A stretch of 64,000 nucleotides of DNA, from positions 3,224,001 to 3,288,000 of the forward strand of contig OZ245999.1 of assembly GCA_965230265.1 (NCBI GenBank), written 5' to 3'. Below the pieces are notes generated by a model. That model was not told the origin of the DNA. It searched no databases and saw only the letters and a list, made by a program, of their open reading frames with translations. Source of the stretch: JAJFKX01 sp965230265 (GTDB lineage: Bacteria > Pseudomonadota > Gammaproteobacteria > Xanthomonadales > Wenzhouxiangellaceae). Position numbers and translations under genes: made by a program. Shown here piece by piece: positions 17,701 through 25,900 of this stretch (positions are counted from its first letter, which is position 1; each line of letters begins with the position of its first letter).

Positions 17701-19805
17701 CTATTGGTACACGTCGTTCCCGCAGGATCTCCATCAACACAGCTAAAGCTATCGCCACCGGCTGCTGTGGTATTGGCCGGAACGGTCTCTTCAATCTCTC
17801 CAGCCAGGAAGGTAAAGGCTGTACCACCTGTGTTCGTCAACGTGATCGTGTACGTCAAATCTTCACCAGCTTCTGCAAACGGTCCACCCGTCGTCAATGT
17901 CTTGGCAACACTGATGTTTGGTTCGGTCGGCGTATCCGTATCACAGTCACTGCCCGGGTTATCACACACCGGATCTCCATCATCAGTGACCACCGCAAGG
18001 TTCGCGATGCTCAGATCACCATCCGCGATCGGATCGGTCACCGTCACGCTGTAACTGACCGTCGCTGTCGCACCAGCTGCTATATCCAGCGTAATGCCTG
18101 CCTGCAAATCAGCAATCGTTGGGCCCGCCGGCAAAATGTCACTGGCATTGGTGATCACCAGTACCTGCGTGCCATCTACCGTAATGCCTGCATCGGCTAC
18201 CGCATCCTGCACCGATACATCATCGGCCACTGAACCGCCGTTGTTGCTGATACTGATCGTGTACGTCAGTACTTCTCCAGCTTCCGCTATGCCTGCCAGC
18301 AAGCCACCTGGCTCGGCAACACTCTTCACTGCCACTAACTGCGGTTCAGTCGGGGTGTCTTCATCACAATCGTTATCAACGCTTGGACATTCGCCTGGCA
18401 CCACAACACTGTTCAGAATGCTCGTCACGCCCGCTGGAATCGGATCATCTACCGTCACAGTAAAGGTCAATGCCACACTGCCATTGGCCGGTACCACTGC
18501 ATCGGCACTATTGGTACACGTCGTTCCCGCAGGATCTCCATCAACACAGCTAAAGCTATCGCCACCGGCTGCTGTGGTATTGGCCGGAACGGTCTCTTCA
18601 ATCTCTCCAGCCAGGAAGGTAAAGGCTGTACCACCTGTGTTCGTCAACGTGATCGTGTACGTCAAATCTTCACCAGCTTCTGCAAACGGTCCACCCGTCG
18701 TCAATGTCTTGGCAACACTGATGTTTGGTGCTGTCGGTGTGCTGGTATCGCAATCACTGTCGACGCTTGCACATACATCTGCACCATCATCCATAACCAC
18801 CGCAAGGTTATCAATGCTCAGATCACCATCCGCGATCGGATCGGTCACCGTCACGCTGTAGCTGACCGTCGCCGTCGCACCCCCTGCAATATCCAGTGTT
18901 AATCCCGCCTGCAAATCAGCAATCGTCGGATTCGCTGGCAACACGTCACTTGCCCCACCAATTACCAGCACCTGGGTTCCATCAACCGTAATACCCGGAT
19001 CGGCTACCGCATCCTGCACCGATACATCATCGGCCACTGCTTGACCACTGTTGGTAATGCTGATGGTGTATGTCAATACTTCGCCGGGCTCAGCAATGCC
19101 ATTGCCAGACGCGTCCACGACGCTCTTGACAGCTGCAAGCTCCACCGGCTCTAGAATTGGGCAATCTATAAAGTCATTACCGGGCTGATTGCCGATATAA
19201 AACTCATCTGTCGGGTTACCATCGATAGCAACCGACATCGTGTTGTTTAGGTTGATAAATAAGTTATTTATAAAAAATTGTTGTATCGGCTCATCATTGA
19301 CCAACATGCGAATCATCGAAGAGGGACAATCATCCGGAAACCGTATATTAAATAATTCAAAGGGTACACCGGCTACGATATCGGGCGTATTGCTGATCAC
19401 CGGGTTCAGTGACGCTTGATAGACCGTAAAGCCTTCTAAAACTGCAGGGTCCAAACCAAAGTTACCAAACGTCTGTGGTGATATCTGCGCTATCGTCCAA
19501 ACACCATTGCGATTGGCAATCGTATTGGATGCAGGCACATCAAGAAAAGCAGGGTCAGTGGCTATAGGTGCGCCTGTTAATGGGTCTGCAGGCACCAAAA
19601 AGGTAAACACCGCTGTCGGTATGGTGTATGACGTTCGACTGAAATCCGGGAAAAATACTGCGGTGACACTCTGTGGGTCCGCAGGATCTTGGATAAAGCC
19701 ATACTCAAGTGATTGAGCATGCAGTGCCTGGATACCGCCTATCCCTGCCGATAACAGCAAAAATGTGGTTAAGGCCCTTCTGGTTTTGCTGATTAATGCA
19801 TTCAT
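8796..19805 (-). CDS. Giant secreted DUF11-type tandem-repeat protein (about 3669 residues)
   Basis: The chosen ATG at 19805 begins MNALISKTRRALTTFLLLSAGIG with a HA-Q cleavage region, a clear signal peptide. A second in-frame ATG at 19958 overlaps the stop of the upstream giant gene (TAATG) and would add 51 residues. After a unique ~220-residue N-terminal region comes a long run of ~130-residue DUF11/TIGR01451-type beta-sandwich domains (TYTITLTNTGGTAF, TYTISISNNGGSVADD), arranged as two-domain modules amplified into an 807-bp and then an 822-bp tandem array. The last ~900 residues are diverged domains, ending VTNTATVLGNATNGQNVT and SNFSGGN. Paired Cys and acidic NDCDEDTPT linkers recur in most modules. 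There is no C-terminal anchor. It is probably an extracellular adhesin or stalk-like protein; function is inferred only. Confidence 0.9.
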   Translation of the reverse strand: MNALISKTRRALTTFLLLSAGIGGIQALHAQSLEYGFIQDPADPQSVTAVFFPDFSRTSYTIPTAVFTFLVPADPLTGAPIATDPAFLDVPASNTIANRNGVWTIAQISPQTFGNFGLDPAVLEGFTVYQASLNPVISNTPDIVAGVPFELFNIRFPDDCPSSMIRMLVNDEPIQQFFINNLFINLNNTMSVAIDGNPTDEFYIGNQPGNDFIDCPILEPVELAAVKSVVDASGNGIAEPGEVLTYTISITNSGQAVADDVSVQDAVADPGITVDGTQVLVIGGASDVLPANPTIADLQAGLTLDIAGGATATVSYSVTVTDPIADGDLSIDNLAVVMDDGADVCASVDSDCDTSTPTAPNISVAKTLTTGGPFAEAGEDLTYTITLTNTGGTAFTFLAGEIEETVPANTTAAGGDSFSCVDGDPAGTTCTNSADAVVPANGSVALTFTVTVDDPIPAGVTSILNSVVVPGECPSVDNDCDEDTPTEPQLVAVKSVAEPGGLLAGIAEAGEVLTYTISISNNGGSVADDVSVQDAVADAGITVDGTQVLVITNASDILPAGPTIADLQAGITLDIAAGATATVSYSVTVTDPIADGDLSIANLAVVTDDGDPVCDNPGSDCDTDTPTEPNISVAKTLTTGGPFAEAGEDLTYTITLTNTGGTAFTFLAGEIEETVPANTTAAGGDSFSCVDGDPAGTTCTNSADAVVPANGSVALTFTVTVDDPIPAGVTSILNSVVVPGECPSVDNDCDEDTPTEPQLVAVKSVAEPGGLLAGIAEAGEVLTYTISISNNGGSVADDVSVQDAVADAGITVDGTQVLVITNASDILPAGPTIADLQAGITLDIAAGATATVSYSVTVTDPIADGDLSIANLAVVTDDGDPVCDNPGSDCDTDTPTEPNISVAKTLTTGGPFAEAGEDLTYTITLTNTGGTAFTFLAGEIEETVPANTTAAGGDSFSCVDGDPAGTTCTNSADAVVPANGSVALTFTVTVDDPIPAGVTSILNSVVVPGECPSVDNDCDEDTPTEPQLVAVKSVAEPGGLLAGIAEAGEVLTYTISISNNGGSVADDVSVQDAVADAGITVDGTQVLVITNASDILPAGPTIADLQAGITLDIAAGATATVSYSVTVTDPIADGDLSIANLAVVTDDGDPVCDNPGSDCDTDTPTEPNISVAKTLTTGGPFAEAGEDLTYTITLTNTGGTAFTFLAGEIEETVPANTTAAGGDSFSCVDGDPAGTTCTNSADAVVPANGSVALTFTVTVDDPIPAGVTSILNSVVVPGECPSVDNDCDEDTPTEPQLVAVKSVAEPGGLLAGIAEAGEVLTYTISISNNGGSVADDVSVQDAVADAGITVDGTQVLVITNASDILPAGPTIADLQAGITLDIAAGATATVSYSVTVTDPIADGDLSIANLAVVTDDGDPVCDNPGSDCDTDTPTEPNISVAKTLTTGGPFAEAGEDLTYTITLTNTGGTAFTFLAGEIEETVPANTTAAGGDSFSCVDGDPAGTTCTNSADAVVPANGSVALTFTVTVDDPLAMGVTNILNSVTVPNECPNAPGQSNDCDEDTPTDPEVAASKSVVDASGDGIAQPGEALTYTISVSNSGGSVANDVSIMDAVNDAGVNVDGTQLLVVVGGSDVQPANPTIADLQAGITVDVAAGATVTVSYTVTVLDPIADNDISIDNIATVMNGGDDACTQTSCMTSTPTDPNISVVKSTDAGGDGIASPGETLSYSITFTNTGGTAFDYLAGEIGEVVPVSTTHVVGDDFSCTPDDNAGSSCSNTAGFTVAASDGTTPGTFTLTFTVIVDDPLAMGVTNILNSVTVPNECPNAPGQSNDCDEDTPTDPEVAASKSVVDASGDGIAQPGEALTYTISVSNSGGSVANDVSIMDAVNDAGVNVDGTQLLVVVGGSDVQPANPTIADLQAGITVDVAAGATVTVSYTVTVLDPIADNDISIDNIATVMNGGDDACTQTSCMTSTPTDPNISVVKSTDAGGDGIASPGETLSYSITFTNTGGTAFDYLAGEIGEVVPVSTTHVVGDDFSCTPDDNAGSSCSNTAGFTVAASDGTTPGTFTLTFTVIVDDPLAMGVTNILNSVTVPNECPNAPGQSNDCDEDTPTDPEVAASKSVVDASGDGIAQPGEALTYTISVSNSGGSVANDVSIMDAVNDAGVNVDGTQLLVVVGGSDVQPANPTIADLQAGITVDVAAGATVTVSYTVTVLDPIADNDISIDNIATVMNGGDDACTQTSCMTSTPTDPNISVVKSTDAGGDGIASPGETLSYSITFTNTGGTAFDYLAGEIGEVVPVSTTHVVGDDFSCTPDDNAGSSCSNTAGFTVAASDGTTPGTFTLTFTVIVDDPLAMGVTNILNSVTVPNECPNAPGQSNDCDEDTPTDPEVAASKSVVDASGDGIAQPGEALTYTISVSNSGGSVANDVSIMDAVNDAGVNVDGTQLLVVVGGSDVQPANPTIADLQAGITVDVAAGATVTVSYTVTVLDPIADNDISIDNIATVMNGGDDACTQTSCMTSTPTDPNISVVKSTDAGGDGIASPGETLSYSITFTNTGGTAFDYLAGEIGEVVPVSTTHVVGDDFSCTPDDNAGSSCSNTAGFTVAASDGTTPGTFTLTFTVIVDDPLAMGVTNILNSVTVPNECPNAPGQSNDCDEDTPTDPEVAASKSVVDASGDGIAQPGEALTYTISVSNSGGSVANDVSIMDAVNDAGVNVDGTQLLVVVGGSDVQPANPTIADLQAGITVDVAAGATVTVSYTVTVLDPIADNDISIDNIATVMNGGDDACTQTSCMTSTPTDPNISVVKSTDAGGDGIASPGETLSYSITFTNTGGTAFDYLAGEIGEVVPVSTTHVVGDDFSCTPDDNAGSSCSNTAGFTVAASDGTTPGTFTLTFTVIVDDPLAMGVTNILNSVTVPNECPNAPGQSNDCDEDTPTDPEVAASKSVVDASGDGIAQPGEALTYTISVSNSGGSVANDVSIMDAVNDAGVNVDGTQLLVVVGGSDVQPANPTIADLQAGITVDVAAGATVTVSYTVTVLDPIADNDISIDNVAIVNDENGAPICTQTSCVTSQPTPGNIIVIKALAAESGVIDNQVEDGETLTYSITLTNVGGQPVSYMAADIIETVPVGTSAVGGDDFDCSAGDPAGSQCFNNNSFTVAASDGTTPGSVTLTFIVVADDPLASNINSIINRVTVPNECNDPSDDDGNVCTVSTPTEPQLITTKAVSDANGDGIADDGEVLTYTISIMNAGTTSADDALVRDPLSDPNLVIDGTQALSIIGGSDVMPANPTINDLRTSGFTIDIASGETIMVIFTVEAADPIPAGVAAILNQATVDNLPSCPDGTPFIDGLPDINGDGVIDLGDDTNGDSVVDQNDCGPTMIPVQNITFTKTITSVNQVSATVFAVNYSMIIDNQGGTDIVYTLDDQLGYPSGPNQINLLSGNASTSDGILEPGLASNGGDFTPSNNKSMQISDVDVPLPGGDSDTYSVSIRVAVNPSQIAGSEVCNGAPGSGFFNEALIVGTVELDDNDCAPIPADRPEIDLNKTNRQLTDNDNDGFGDVGEIIEYTFVIENTGTLDLSNVRLIDRRLQSRDGVFTGCDVPAAIGAGELTLMNPLAPGESATCLGEYTITQDDADNRRVTNTATVLGNATNGQNVTSRASAVFSNFSGGN
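10663..15221 (-). repeat. 822-bp tandem array, about 5.5 copies
   Basis: In-frame repeat of 274 codons inside the 3669-residue gene. Each unit holds two DUF11-type domains (one beginning DPEVAASKSVVDASGDG, one beginning DPNISVVKSTDAGGDG). The copies I compared line up base for base, e.g. the segments near 10828, 11650, 12472, 13294, 14116 and 14938. Identity ends at about 10663 on the low side and at a chimeric join at 15214-15221. Confidence 0.95.
15222..18729 (-). repeat. 807-bp tandem array, about 4.3 copies
   Basis: In-frame repeat of 269 codons. Each unit has one domain beginning PNISVAKTLTTGGPF and one beginning EPQLVAVKSVAEPGG. Copies near 15673, 16480, 17287 and 18094 appear identical in DNA. 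Divergence begins at 18730. The units are homologous to, but clearly distinct from, those of the adjoining 822-bp array. Confidence 0.95.
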
Positions 19806-19957
19806 AATTTCGCCCGTGAAATCAGTCAACAAGAGTTTGTTGCTCATAGGTGTAATAGTTGAAGCTGTGCTGGTTTTGCTGGTTTTGCTGTCTTCATGCT
19901 GGTGACAGCTCGACAAGCCTATATAAATTTTATTCAAAAATCGAGTAAACATTGTCA

Positions 19958-22900
19958 TTACGGCAACTGCTCAATGATCAAGAAAGTGGTCACCCCGAAA
20001 AAGTTCAACGGATGCTGGTCAACATTGTCAAATACAAAATCCGTGTCATTGTTCTGACCTGCAAATATACCGATTCCATTCATATCCACATCACTCTGCT
20101 GGTAACCTTGTAACAGGAAGGTCGTTATGCCAAAAATGTTACCTGGCGCTTGATCAATCGCATCAAACAATTCATTAATATCATTGTTCTGACCTGCAAA
20201 TATCACCGTCCCATCAGCAGCCACATCACCAGCCCATAAAGCCTGAATGGCTGGAGTAGGCCCACCGCCGTTAGGTACAGGGAATTGCTCAAGACCATCA
20301 AACAAAGGTGTCAACTGGAACAAACCGATACTTGGATCGGTAAAGTCAACCACCGCAGTGGCTGCTGATAAAGCGCGTGTTGTCTCCGTCATTACACCCA
20401 GATGATTGCGATGATTGATGGATACAAAATAATCCGCAGCCGAGGTCGCTCTAAAGGTCAATGGTGAAACCCCATCCATGTCTACCACATCACCGTCACG
20501 CTGTACTAAACCCGATCGCGTCGCAACCACTAAGGCATTGTTACTCGCTGACCGCAACTCCACAAAGACCCAATCGACAATTGAATCATTGCCGCGATCA
20601 GCAAAAACCACCGCCGGATTGGTCACCGTTTCACCACCACCAGGACCGACATGAGCAAAACCAAGGTTCGTATAAGGCTCGGTTTCCACCAGGAAATCAG
20701 CTATCGCTCCGGGTGCTTGATCTGACTGGCGCAAGGTATCGCGCATGATGCTATTAAAATTAAAGGTTCCCGGTACATTCAACGCACCTTGCAGCATCAC
20801 CCGTGCCTGCAATGAAACCATAGCCACATTCGCCGTCTCGCTGTCATCGTTACTGGTGGTGCCATCGGCGGTCGCATTCGCGGTGTTGGTCACACTGCCG
20901 TTATCAATGTCCGCCTGCGTCACGGTGTAGCTCGCGGTACAGGTGATCGACTCACCCACATCCAGGTTGCCATCACCATTACCGACCGTGCTCACATCCG
21001 GGCACGACTCATCGGTGGTCAGGTCATCGTTGATCGTCACCGGACCGGCCAGCGTGGTGTTACCACTGTTGGTCACCAGGAAGCTGTAGGTGATCACATC
21101 ACCCACCGCCGCGTACGGATCGCCGCCGGTGATCTGTTTATCCAACGTCAACTCAGGGTTCTGGTTGGCCGTCGCCGTCTCGCTGTCATCGTTACTGGTG
21201 GTGCCATCGGCGGTCGCATTCGCGGTGTTGGTCACACTGCCGTTATCAATGTCCGCCTGCGTCACGGTGTAGCTCGCGGTACAGGTGATCGACTCACCCA
21301 CATCCAGGTTGCCATCACCATTACCGACCGTGCTCACATCCGGGCACGACTCATCGGTGGTCAGGTCATCGTTGATCGTCACCGGACCGGCCAGCGTGGT
21401 GTTACCACTGTTGGTCACCAGGAAGCTGTAGGTGATCACATCACCCACCGCCGCGTACGGATCGCCGCCGGTGATCTGTTTATCCAACGTCAACTCAGGG
21501 TTCTGGTTGGCCGTCGCCGTCTCGCTGTCATCGTTACTGGTGGTGCCATCGGCGGTCGCATTCGCGGTGTTGGTCACACTGCCGTTATCAATGTCCGCCT
21601 GCGTCACGGTGTAGCTCGCGGTACAGGTGATCGACTCACCCACATCCAGGTTGCCATCACCATTACCGACCGTGCTCACATCCGGGCACGACTCATCGGT
21701 GGTCAGGTCATCGTTGATCGTCACCGGACCGGCCAGCGTGGTGTTACCACTGTTGGTCACCAGGAAGCTGTAGGTGATCACATCACCCACCGCCGCGTAC
21801 GGATCGCCGCCGGTGATCTGTTTATCCAACGTCAACTCAGGGTTCTGGTTGGCCGTCGCCGTCTCGCTGTCATCGTTACTGGTGGTGCCATCGGCGGTCG
21901 CATTCGCGGTGTTGGTCACACTGCCGTTATCAATGTCCGCCTGCGTCACGGTGTAGCTCGCGGTACAGGTGATCGACTCACCCACATCCAGGTTGCCATC
22001 ACCATTACCGACCGTGCTCACATCCGGGCACGACTCATCGGTGGTCAGGTCATCGTTGATCGTCACCGGACCGGCCAGCGTGGTGTTACCACTGTTGGTC
22101 ACCAGGAAGCTGTAGGTGATCACATCACCCACCGCCGCGTACGGATCGCCGCCGGTGATCTGTTTATCCAACGTCAACTCAGGGTTCTGGTTGGCCGTCG
22201 CCGTCTCGCTGTCATCGTTACTGGTGGTGCCATCGGCGGTCGCATTCGCGGTGTTGGTCACACTGCCGTTATCAATGTCCGCCTGCGTCACGGTGTAGCT
22301 CGCGGTACAGGTGATCGACTCACCCACATCCAGGTTGCCATCACCATTACCGACCGTGCTCACATCCGGGCACGACTCATCGGTGGTCAGGTCATCGTTG
22401 ATCGTCACCGGACCGGCCAGCGTGGTGTTACCACTGTTGGTCACCAGGAAGCTGTAGGTGATCACATCACCCACCGCCGCGTACGGATCGCCGCCGGTGA
22501 TCTGTTTATCCAACGTCAACTCAGGGTTCTGGTTGGCCGTCGCCGTCTCGCTGTCATCGTTACTGGTGGTGCCATCGGCGGTCGCATTCGCGGTGTTGGT
22601 CACACTGCCGTTATCAATGTCCGCCTGCGTCACGGTGTAGCTCGCGGTACAGGTGATCGACTCACCCACATCCAGGTTGCCATCACCATTACCGACCGTG
22701 CTCACATCCGGGCACGACTCATCGGTGGTCAGGTCATCGTTGATCGTCACCGGACCGGCCAGCGTGGTGTTACCACTGTTGGTCACCAGGAAGCTGTAGG
22801 TGATCACATCACCCACCGCCGCGTACGGATCGCCGCCGGTGATCTGTTTATCCAACGTCAACTCAGGGTTCTGGTTGGCCGTCGCCGTCTCGCTGTCATC

Positions 22901-25900
22901 GTTACTGGTGGTGCCATCGGCGGTCGCATTCGCGGTGTTGGTCACACTGCCGTTATCAATGTCCGCCTGCGTCACGGTGTAGCTCGCGGTACAGGTGATC
23001 GACTCACCCACATCCAGGTTGCCATCACCATTACCGACCGTGCTCACATCCGGGCACGACTCATCGGTGGTCAGGTCATCGTTGATCGTCACCGGACCGG
23101 CCAGCGTGGTGTTACCACTGTTGGTCACCAGGAAGCTGTAGGTGATCACATCACCCACCGCCGCGTACGGATCGCCGCCGGTGATCTGTTTATCCAACGT
23201 CAACTCAGGGTTCTGGTTGGCCGTCGCCGTCTCGCTGTCATCGTTACTGGTGGTGCCATCGGCGGTCGCATTCGCGGTGTTGGTCACACTGCCGTTATCA
23301 ATGTCCGCCTGCGTCACGGTGTAGCTCGCGGTACAGGTGATCGACTCACCCACATCCAGGTTGCCATCACCATTACCGACCGTGCTCACATCCGGGCACG
23401 ACTCATCGGTGGTCAGGTCATCGTTGATCGTCACCGGACCGGCCAGCGTGGTGTTACCACTGTTGGTCACCAGGAAGCTGTAGGTGATCACATCACCCAC
23501 CGCCGCGTACGGATCGCCGCCGGTGATCTGTTTATCCAACGTCAACTCAGGGTTCTGGTTGGCCGTCGCCGTCTCGCTGTCATCGTTACTGGTGGTGCCA
23601 TCGGCGGTCGCATTCGCGGTGTTGGTCACACTGCCGTTATCAATGTCCGCCTGCGTCACGGTGTAGCTCGCGGTACAGGTGATCGACTCACCCACATCCA
23701 GGTTGCCATCACCATTACCGACCGTGCTCACATCCGGGCACGACTCATCGGTGGTCAGGTCATCGTTGATCGTCACCGGACCGGCCAGCGTGGTGTTACC
23801 ACTGTTGGTCACCAGGAAGCTGTAGGTGATCACATCACCCACCGCCGCGTACGGATCGCCGCCGGTGATCTGTTTATCCAACGTCAACTCAGGGTTCTGG
23901 TTGGCCGTCGCCGTCTCGCTGTCATCGTTACTGGTGGTGCCATCGGCGGTCGCATTCGCGGTGTTGGTCACACTGCCGTTATCAATGTCCGCCTGCGTCA
24001 CGGTGTAGCTCGCGGTACAGGTGATCGACTCACCCACATCCAGGTTGCCATCACCATTACCGACCGTGCTCACATCCGGGCACGACTCATCGGTGGTCAG
24101 GTCATCGTTGATCGTCACCGGACCGGCCAGCGTGGTGTTACCACTGTTGGTCACCAGGAAGCTGTAGGTGATCACATCACCCACCGCCGCGTACGGATCG
24201 CCGCCGGTGATCTGTTTATCCAACGTCAACTCAGGGTTCTGGTTGGCCGTCGCCGTCTCGCTGTCATCGTTACTGGTGGTGCCATCGGCGGTCGCATTCG
24301 CGGTGTTGGTCACACTGCCGTTATCAATGTCCGCCTGCGTCACGGTGTAGCTCGCGGTACAGGTGATCGACTCACCCACATCCAGGTTGCCATCACCATT
24401 ACCGACCGTGCTCACATCCGGGCACGACTCATCGGTGGTCAGGTCATCGTTGATCGTCACCGGACCGGCCAGCGTGGTGTTACCACTGTTGGTCACCAGG
24501 AAGCTGTAGGTGATCACATCACCCACCGCCGCGTACGGATCGCCGCCGGTGATCTGTTTATCCAACGTCAACTCAGGGTTCTGGTTGGCCGTCGCCGTCT
24601 CGCTGTCATCGTTACTGGTGGTGCCATCGGCGGTCGCATTCGCGGTGTTGGTCACACTGCCGTTATCAATGTCCGCCTGCGTCACGGTGTAGCTCGCGGT
24701 ACAGGTGATCGACTCACCCACATCCAGGTTGCCATCACCATTACCGACCGTGCTCACATCCGGGCACGACTCATCGGTGGTCAGGTCATCGTTGATCGTC
24801 ACCGGACCGGCCAGCGTGGTGTTACCACTGTTGGTCACCAGGAAGCTGTAGGTGATCACATCACCCACCGCCGCGTACGGATCGCCGCCGGTGATCTGTT
24901 TATCCAACGTCAACTCAGGGTTCTGGTTGGCCGTCGCCGTCTCGCTGTCATCGTTACTGGTGGTGCCATCGGCGGTCGCATTCGCGGTGTTGGTCACACT
25001 GCCGTTATCAATGTCCGCCTGCGTCACGGTGTAGCTCGCGGTACAGGTGATCGACTCACCCACATCCAGGTTGCCATCACCATTACCGACCGTGCTCACA
25101 TCCGGGCACGACTCATCGGTGGTCAGGTCATCGTTGATCGTCACCGGACCGGCCAGCGTGGTGTTACCACTGTTGGTCACCAGGAAGCTGTAGGTGATCA
25201 CATCACCCACCGCCGCGTACGGATCGCCGCCGGTGATCTGTTTATCCAACGTCAACTCAGGGTTCTGGTTGGCCGTCGCCGTCTCGCTGTCATCGTTACT
25301 GGTGGTGCCATCGGCGGTCGCATTCGCGGTGTTGGTCACACTGCCGTTATCAATGTCCGCCTGCGTCACGGTGTAGCTCGCGGTACAGGTGATCGACTCA
25401 CCCACATCCAGGTTGCCATCACCATTACCGACCGTGCTCACATCCGGGCACGACTCATCGGTGGTCAGGTCATCGTTGATCGTCACCGGACCGGCCAGCG
25501 TGGTGTTACCACTGTTGGTCACCAGGAAGCTGTAGGTGATCACATCACCCACCGCCGCGTACGGATCGCCGCCGGTGATCTGTTTATCCAACGTCAACTC
25601 AGGGTTCTGGTTGGCCGTCGCCGTCTCGCTGTCATCGTTACTGGTGGTGCCATCGGCGGTCGCATTCGCGGTGTTGGTCACACTGCCGTTATCAATGTCC
25701 GCCTGCGTCACGGTGTAGCTCGCGGTACAGGTGATCGACTCACCCACATCCAGGTTGCCATCACCATTACCGACCGTGCTCACATCCGGGCACGACTCAT
25801 CGGTGGTCAGGTCATCGTTGATCGTCACCGGACCGGCCAGCGTGGTGTTACCACTGTTGGTCACCAGGAAGCTGTAGGTGATCACATCACCCACCGCCGC

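Noticed and set aside
10828..18861. Long repeated open frames on the plus strand opposite the giant gene (e.g. four identical 255-codon frames from 15673)
   Set aside because: They copy the period of the minus-strand repeats, have no ribosome-binding sites or family resemblance, and are explained by codon bias of the real gene.
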